A DNA stretch of 64,000 bases from JAABPW01 sp037132275 (GTDB lineage Bacteria; Verrucomicrobiota; Kiritimatiellia; CAIKKV01; CAITUY01). The notes beneath the pieces are model-generated. The model searched no databases. It was not told where the DNA came from and saw only the letters and a list, made by a program, of their open reading frames with translations. Location: the NCBI GenBank assembly GCA_037132275.1, contig JBAXPK010000009.1:3301-67300 (forward strand), written 5' to 3'. The translations under genes and the position numbers were made by a program. How positions within the stretch are numbered: the first letter of the stretch is position 1; each line of letters begins with the position of its first letter. Positions 61,701 to 64,000 of this stretch are shown here, piece by piece.

Positions 61701-62757
61701 ACCCTGGGGTAATTACTCGCTGGCGCTGGGAGCGTCGGTGGAATGCCTGCGCGTCACGCCCTGGACCCGCACCTGCACCACGCCGGAAATCCTGCAATTG
61801 GGCGTGGAAGCCGCGCCGGAGTTCAGTTGCATTTCCTTCAAGGCCGCTACCGGGCATTTCATCAAGGCCGCCATGGAAGGGGTGGAATACGGCGTGATGG
61901 TCAACAGCCAGGGCACCTGCCGGTTGCGCTACTACCGCATGCTTCAACAGAAACTGCTGAAGGAGCGCGGCTTCAACCTGTTTATCTTTGGCCTCGGCTA
62001 CGATGGCTTCAAGCCACCGATCATCCGGTATTTCAATCCCACCGTCTCATCCTTTCTGCGCTGCTGCTTCCGGGCGCGGTTGAAAACCCTCACCATTGAT
62101 GACCTGGAAGTGGCCGCCTGGACACGGCGGGCGGTAGAGTTGAATCCGGGCGACACGACGCGCGTGATGAATGTCTGCCTCAAGGATCTGGACCAGGCCC
62201 GGACGCTGCCCGAGATCAGGGCGTTCCGGAATTCCATCGCGGGGCGATTCCGCCATGTCCCCGTGCACACCGGGCGGCGACCGCTTAAGATCGGCCTGAT
62301 CGGCGAGGCCACGGTGTTGCGGGACCGGTGTATCAATCATGACCTCGAGGAAACCCTGGGCGGCATGGGGGTGGAAGTGAGGAATTTCTTTCTGCTCGGG
62401 GTTGAGATGAGTAACATCTTCCATATTGGATTTTGGAGCAAGAGCAGCCGTCGCGCGATGAAGAAATTGGCGCAACCCTATCTGGGTACACCCTTGGGCG
62501 GACACGCTGTTGATTCGGTTGCGCACACTGTTCGTTGTGCGCAGGAGGGCTATGACGGGGTGATCCATGTGGCGCCGGCCGGGTGCATGCCGGAGATCAC
62601 CATCCGGCCCATTCTGCGCAAAATCAGCCAGGATATGGGCATTCCGGTATATGAGTGTTCGTTCGATGAACACACCAGCCACGTCGGCATGGTAACGCGG
62701 CTGGAAGCGTTCGTGGACGTGTTGTATGAGCGTCGGAAAAAACGGAAGGAATTTTGA
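61681..62757 (+). CDS. COG3581-like partner of CoA-dehydratase activase system
   Basis: A 358-aa protein related to the activase-associated COG3581 family, similar in layout to HgdB/BcrB-type subunits: MVNSQGTCRLRYYRMLQ, LIFGLGYDGF-type and HVAPAGCMPEITIRPIL carry Cys candidates for an iron-sulfur or double-cubane cluster, and SFDEHTSHVGMVTRLEAFVD ends it. Its stop lies inside palindromic element 3. It overlaps the fusion gene by 20 bp. Confidence 0.8.
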   Translation: MPSLAIEPWGNYSLALGASVECLRVTPWTRTCTTPEILQLGVEAAPEFSCISFKAATGHFIKAAMEGVEYGVMVNSQGTCRLRYYRMLQQKLLKERGFNLFIFGLGYDGFKPPIIRYFNPTVSSFLRCCFRARLKTLTIDDLEVAAWTRRAVELNPGDTTRVMNVCLKDLDQARTLPEIRAFRNSIAGRFRHVPVHTGRRPLKIGLIGEATVLRDRCINHDLEETLGGMGVEVRNFFLLGVEMSNIFHIGFWSKSSRRAMKKLAQPYLGTPLGGHAVDSVAHTVRCAQEGYDGVIHVAPAGCMPEITIRPILRKISQDMGIPVYECSFDEHTSHVGMVTRLEAFVDVLYERRKKRKEF

Positions 62758-62851
62758 ACAGAAGCACACGAAGACCGCAAAGGTAATGGGTTTTCCGCCG
62801 GAGGCGGGGAAGAAAATTCTTCTTTGTGTGCTTCGTGATCTTCTGTTCAAA
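62753..62851. repeat. Palindromic element copy 3
   Basis: Ends TTTGAACAGAAG / CTTCTGTTCAAA with a body nearly identical to copy 1 over about 70 bp (GGTAATGGGTTTTCCGCCGG and onward). It includes the last codons and stop of the COG3581 gene. Confidence 0.85.
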
Positions 62852-62893
62852 TTCTTTTTCTTGGCTCTGACTATGATGGGTTAGGTTGTGACT

Positions 62894-63895
62894 ATGAAAA
62901 CAAAGGGGTATCTGGGGGTGGATGTAGGGTCGATCAGCACCAATCTGGTGGTGATCGGGCCGCAGCATGATGTTCTGTTTGAAACCTATGGCCGGGTGGG
63001 TGGAAATCCCATCGCATCCGTCCAGCACGCGCTTCTTGAGGCCAAGGCCGCCCTGGGGGAGACCGTCGAAATGGCCGGGGTCTGCACAACCGGCAGTGGC
63101 CGTCATCTTGTCGGCGCGGTGGTCGGCGCCGATGTCGTGAAGAATGAAATCACGGCCCATGCCCGCGCCGCCATCCATCTGCATCCCGACGTTCAGACGA
63201 TTTTTGAAATCGGCGGGCAGGACAGCAAGGTGACCATTGTCCGGAACGGGGTGGTGGTGGACTTTGCCATGAATCTTGTCTGCGCCGCCGGCACGGGCAG
63301 TTTTCTCGATTCCCAGGCGATCCGGCTGGGCATTACGGTACCGCTCTTGAGCGAGAAGGCGATGTTGTCGAATGCGCCCACCAGCATTGCCGGCCGCTGC
63401 ACGGTATTCGCCGAGTCCGACATGATTCACAAGCAGCAGACCGGGCACCGGCAGGAAGATATCCTGATGGGACTGTGCCATGCCATGGTGCGAAACTTCC
63501 TGAGCAACGTCTGCGCTGGAAAGGAAATCAAGGAGCCCATCGTGCTTCAGGGCGGTGTGAGCGCCAACCTGGGGATCCGCCGGGCCTTCAAGGAGATTCT
63601 CAAGACCGAGCTTCTGATTCCCCGGCACAACATGGTAATGGGCGCCTACGGGGCGGCTCTGATTGCTTCGCGTGCAGAGATCAAGCAGACCCGTTTCCGC
63701 GGTTACGAGGTCTGCCTGCGCCCCATCATCACACAAAGTTTCGGCTGTGACGATTGCCCGAATCTCTGCGAAATCGTGGAAATCATGGATGACGGCCAAC
63801 TCCTCAGTCGCAGCGGGGGCCGCTGCCGGAAGTGGGAAGGAACGCACGGATCCCCGGGTAGGGCGGCCACGCCGCTGGCCACCGCCGCGTCATAG
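62894..63895 (+). CDS. BadF/HgdC-type ATP-dependent activase
   Basis: A 333-aa ASKHA ATPase of the BadF/BadG/BcrA/HgdC family. The phosphate loop is LGVDVGSISTNLVVIG, the adenosine motif is GGVSANLGI, and cluster-ligand Cys are in VCAAGTGSF and GRCTVFAESD, where a homodimer would hold one 4Fe-4S. These activases use ATP to push an electron to a low-potential acceptor. An extra C-terminal Cys set (CDDCPNLCE) is unusual. Start is ATG 62894, or GTG 62888. Its stop lies in a palindrome. Confidence 0.9.
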   Translation: MKTKGYLGVDVGSISTNLVVIGPQHDVLFETYGRVGGNPIASVQHALLEAKAALGETVEMAGVCTTGSGRHLVGAVVGADVVKNEITAHARAAIHLHPDVQTIFEIGGQDSKVTIVRNGVVVDFAMNLVCAAGTGSFLDSQAIRLGITVPLLSEKAMLSNAPTSIAGRCTVFAESDMIHKQQTGHRQEDILMGLCHAMVRNFLSNVCAGKEIKEPIVLQGGVSANLGIRRAFKEILKTELLIPRHNMVMGAYGAALIASRAEIKQTRFRGYEVCLRPIITQSFGCDDCPNLCEIVEIMDDGQLLSRSGGRCRKWEGTHGSPGRAATPLATAAS

Positions 63896-63987
63896 TCGCG
63901 GCGGTACGGGGACATTTTAGTAGCGCCGGGACTGCGGCCCGGCGCCAGACGGTGGAAGGAGCCGCGTCATAGTCGCGGCTCTTCCAC
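63882..63987. repeat. Three successive GC-rich hairpins
   Basis: Hairpins at 63882-63904 (CCGCCGCG/CGCGGCGG), 63923-63945 (GCGCCGGG/CCCGGCGC) and 63952-63987 (GTGGAAG and CTTCCAC outer arms). The first and third share the GCGTCATAGTCGCGGC core. The activase stop codon TAG lies in the first. No gene is seen to the window end. Confidence 0.75.
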
Positions 63988-64000
63988 GCTACAGAATTGG

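Overview
The window is about 64 kb of a moderately high-GC bacterial chromosome. Gene content points to the PVC superphylum, most likely Kiritimatiellota, Lentisphaerota or a relative. The pointers are a coaE-rho-tig-clpP-clpX block with a disordered Rho extension, a Nudix-like phosphoesterase, an ExbB/ExbD cluster ending in a membrane-anchored alpha/alpha-toroid protein with TPR proteins, a TIGR03790 protein, and abundant intergenic palindromes. The phylum is an inference from gene content; no rRNA is present. The cell envelope is Gram-negative (lipoprotein signals, a TolC-type channel, gmhB, trigger factor, CusCBA).

Layout. 1-7.9 kb: a partial ankyrin/MORN protein, hisH-hisF, a heptad-repeat coiled-coil protein, tatD, and an LplT-like carrier overlapping a three-domain acyltransferase-ACP-AMP ligase. 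7.9-13.3 kb: coaE-rho-tig-clpP-clpX on the minus strand. 13.5-20.9 kb: housekeeping genes (Nudix-like, purC, an unknown, nrdR, serC, tRNA-Arg, tsaD, ctpA, rfbA).

21.0-25.0 kb: an integron cassette array without an integrase in view. Seven attC sites are recognisable. The R'' box of almost every site is complementary to the R' half-site that opens the same cassette, so the cassette boundaries can be read directly. Cassettes carry two MazEF-like modules, BrnTA with a nonsense-mutated toxin, VapBC, Phd/RelE, an ORF-less structured element, and a terminal PnuC-like membrane protein that has lost its attC. One attC is interrupted in its R' box by a ~105-nt sequence that resembles a collapsed group II intron.

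25.0-38.3 kb: maf, a conserved unknown, an envelope cluster (paralogous TPR proteins, ExbB, two ExbD, toroid protein), a zinc-ribbon/T2SSG pseudopilin-like protein, mutL, and a secreted low-molecular-weight phosphatase-like protein. 38.4-49.8 kb: tRNA-Ser, a topoisomerase IA without zinc fingers, gmhB, a TIGR03790 protein, glgP, a cytochrome c, a DUF6508 protein, and a four-gene overlapping operon (smr, extradiol dioxygenase, PaaK-like ligase, cysteine desulfurase). 49.9-59.0 kb: a glycosyltransferase, then a metal-resistance locus in which an ECF sigma factor, a membrane anti-sigma-like protein, a CnrX/ZraP-like sensor and a YHS protein precede cusCBA.

59.2-63.9 kb: the most unusual locus. 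A CrtI/retinol-saturase-like FAD oxidoreductase is fused in frame to a DUF2229 (COG3580) domain. It is followed by a COG3581 protein and a BadF/HgdC-type ATPase activase. This suggests ATP-driven low-potential electron delivery to a flavoprotein. Three copies of a ~100-bp palindromic element flank the Cus and activase genes.
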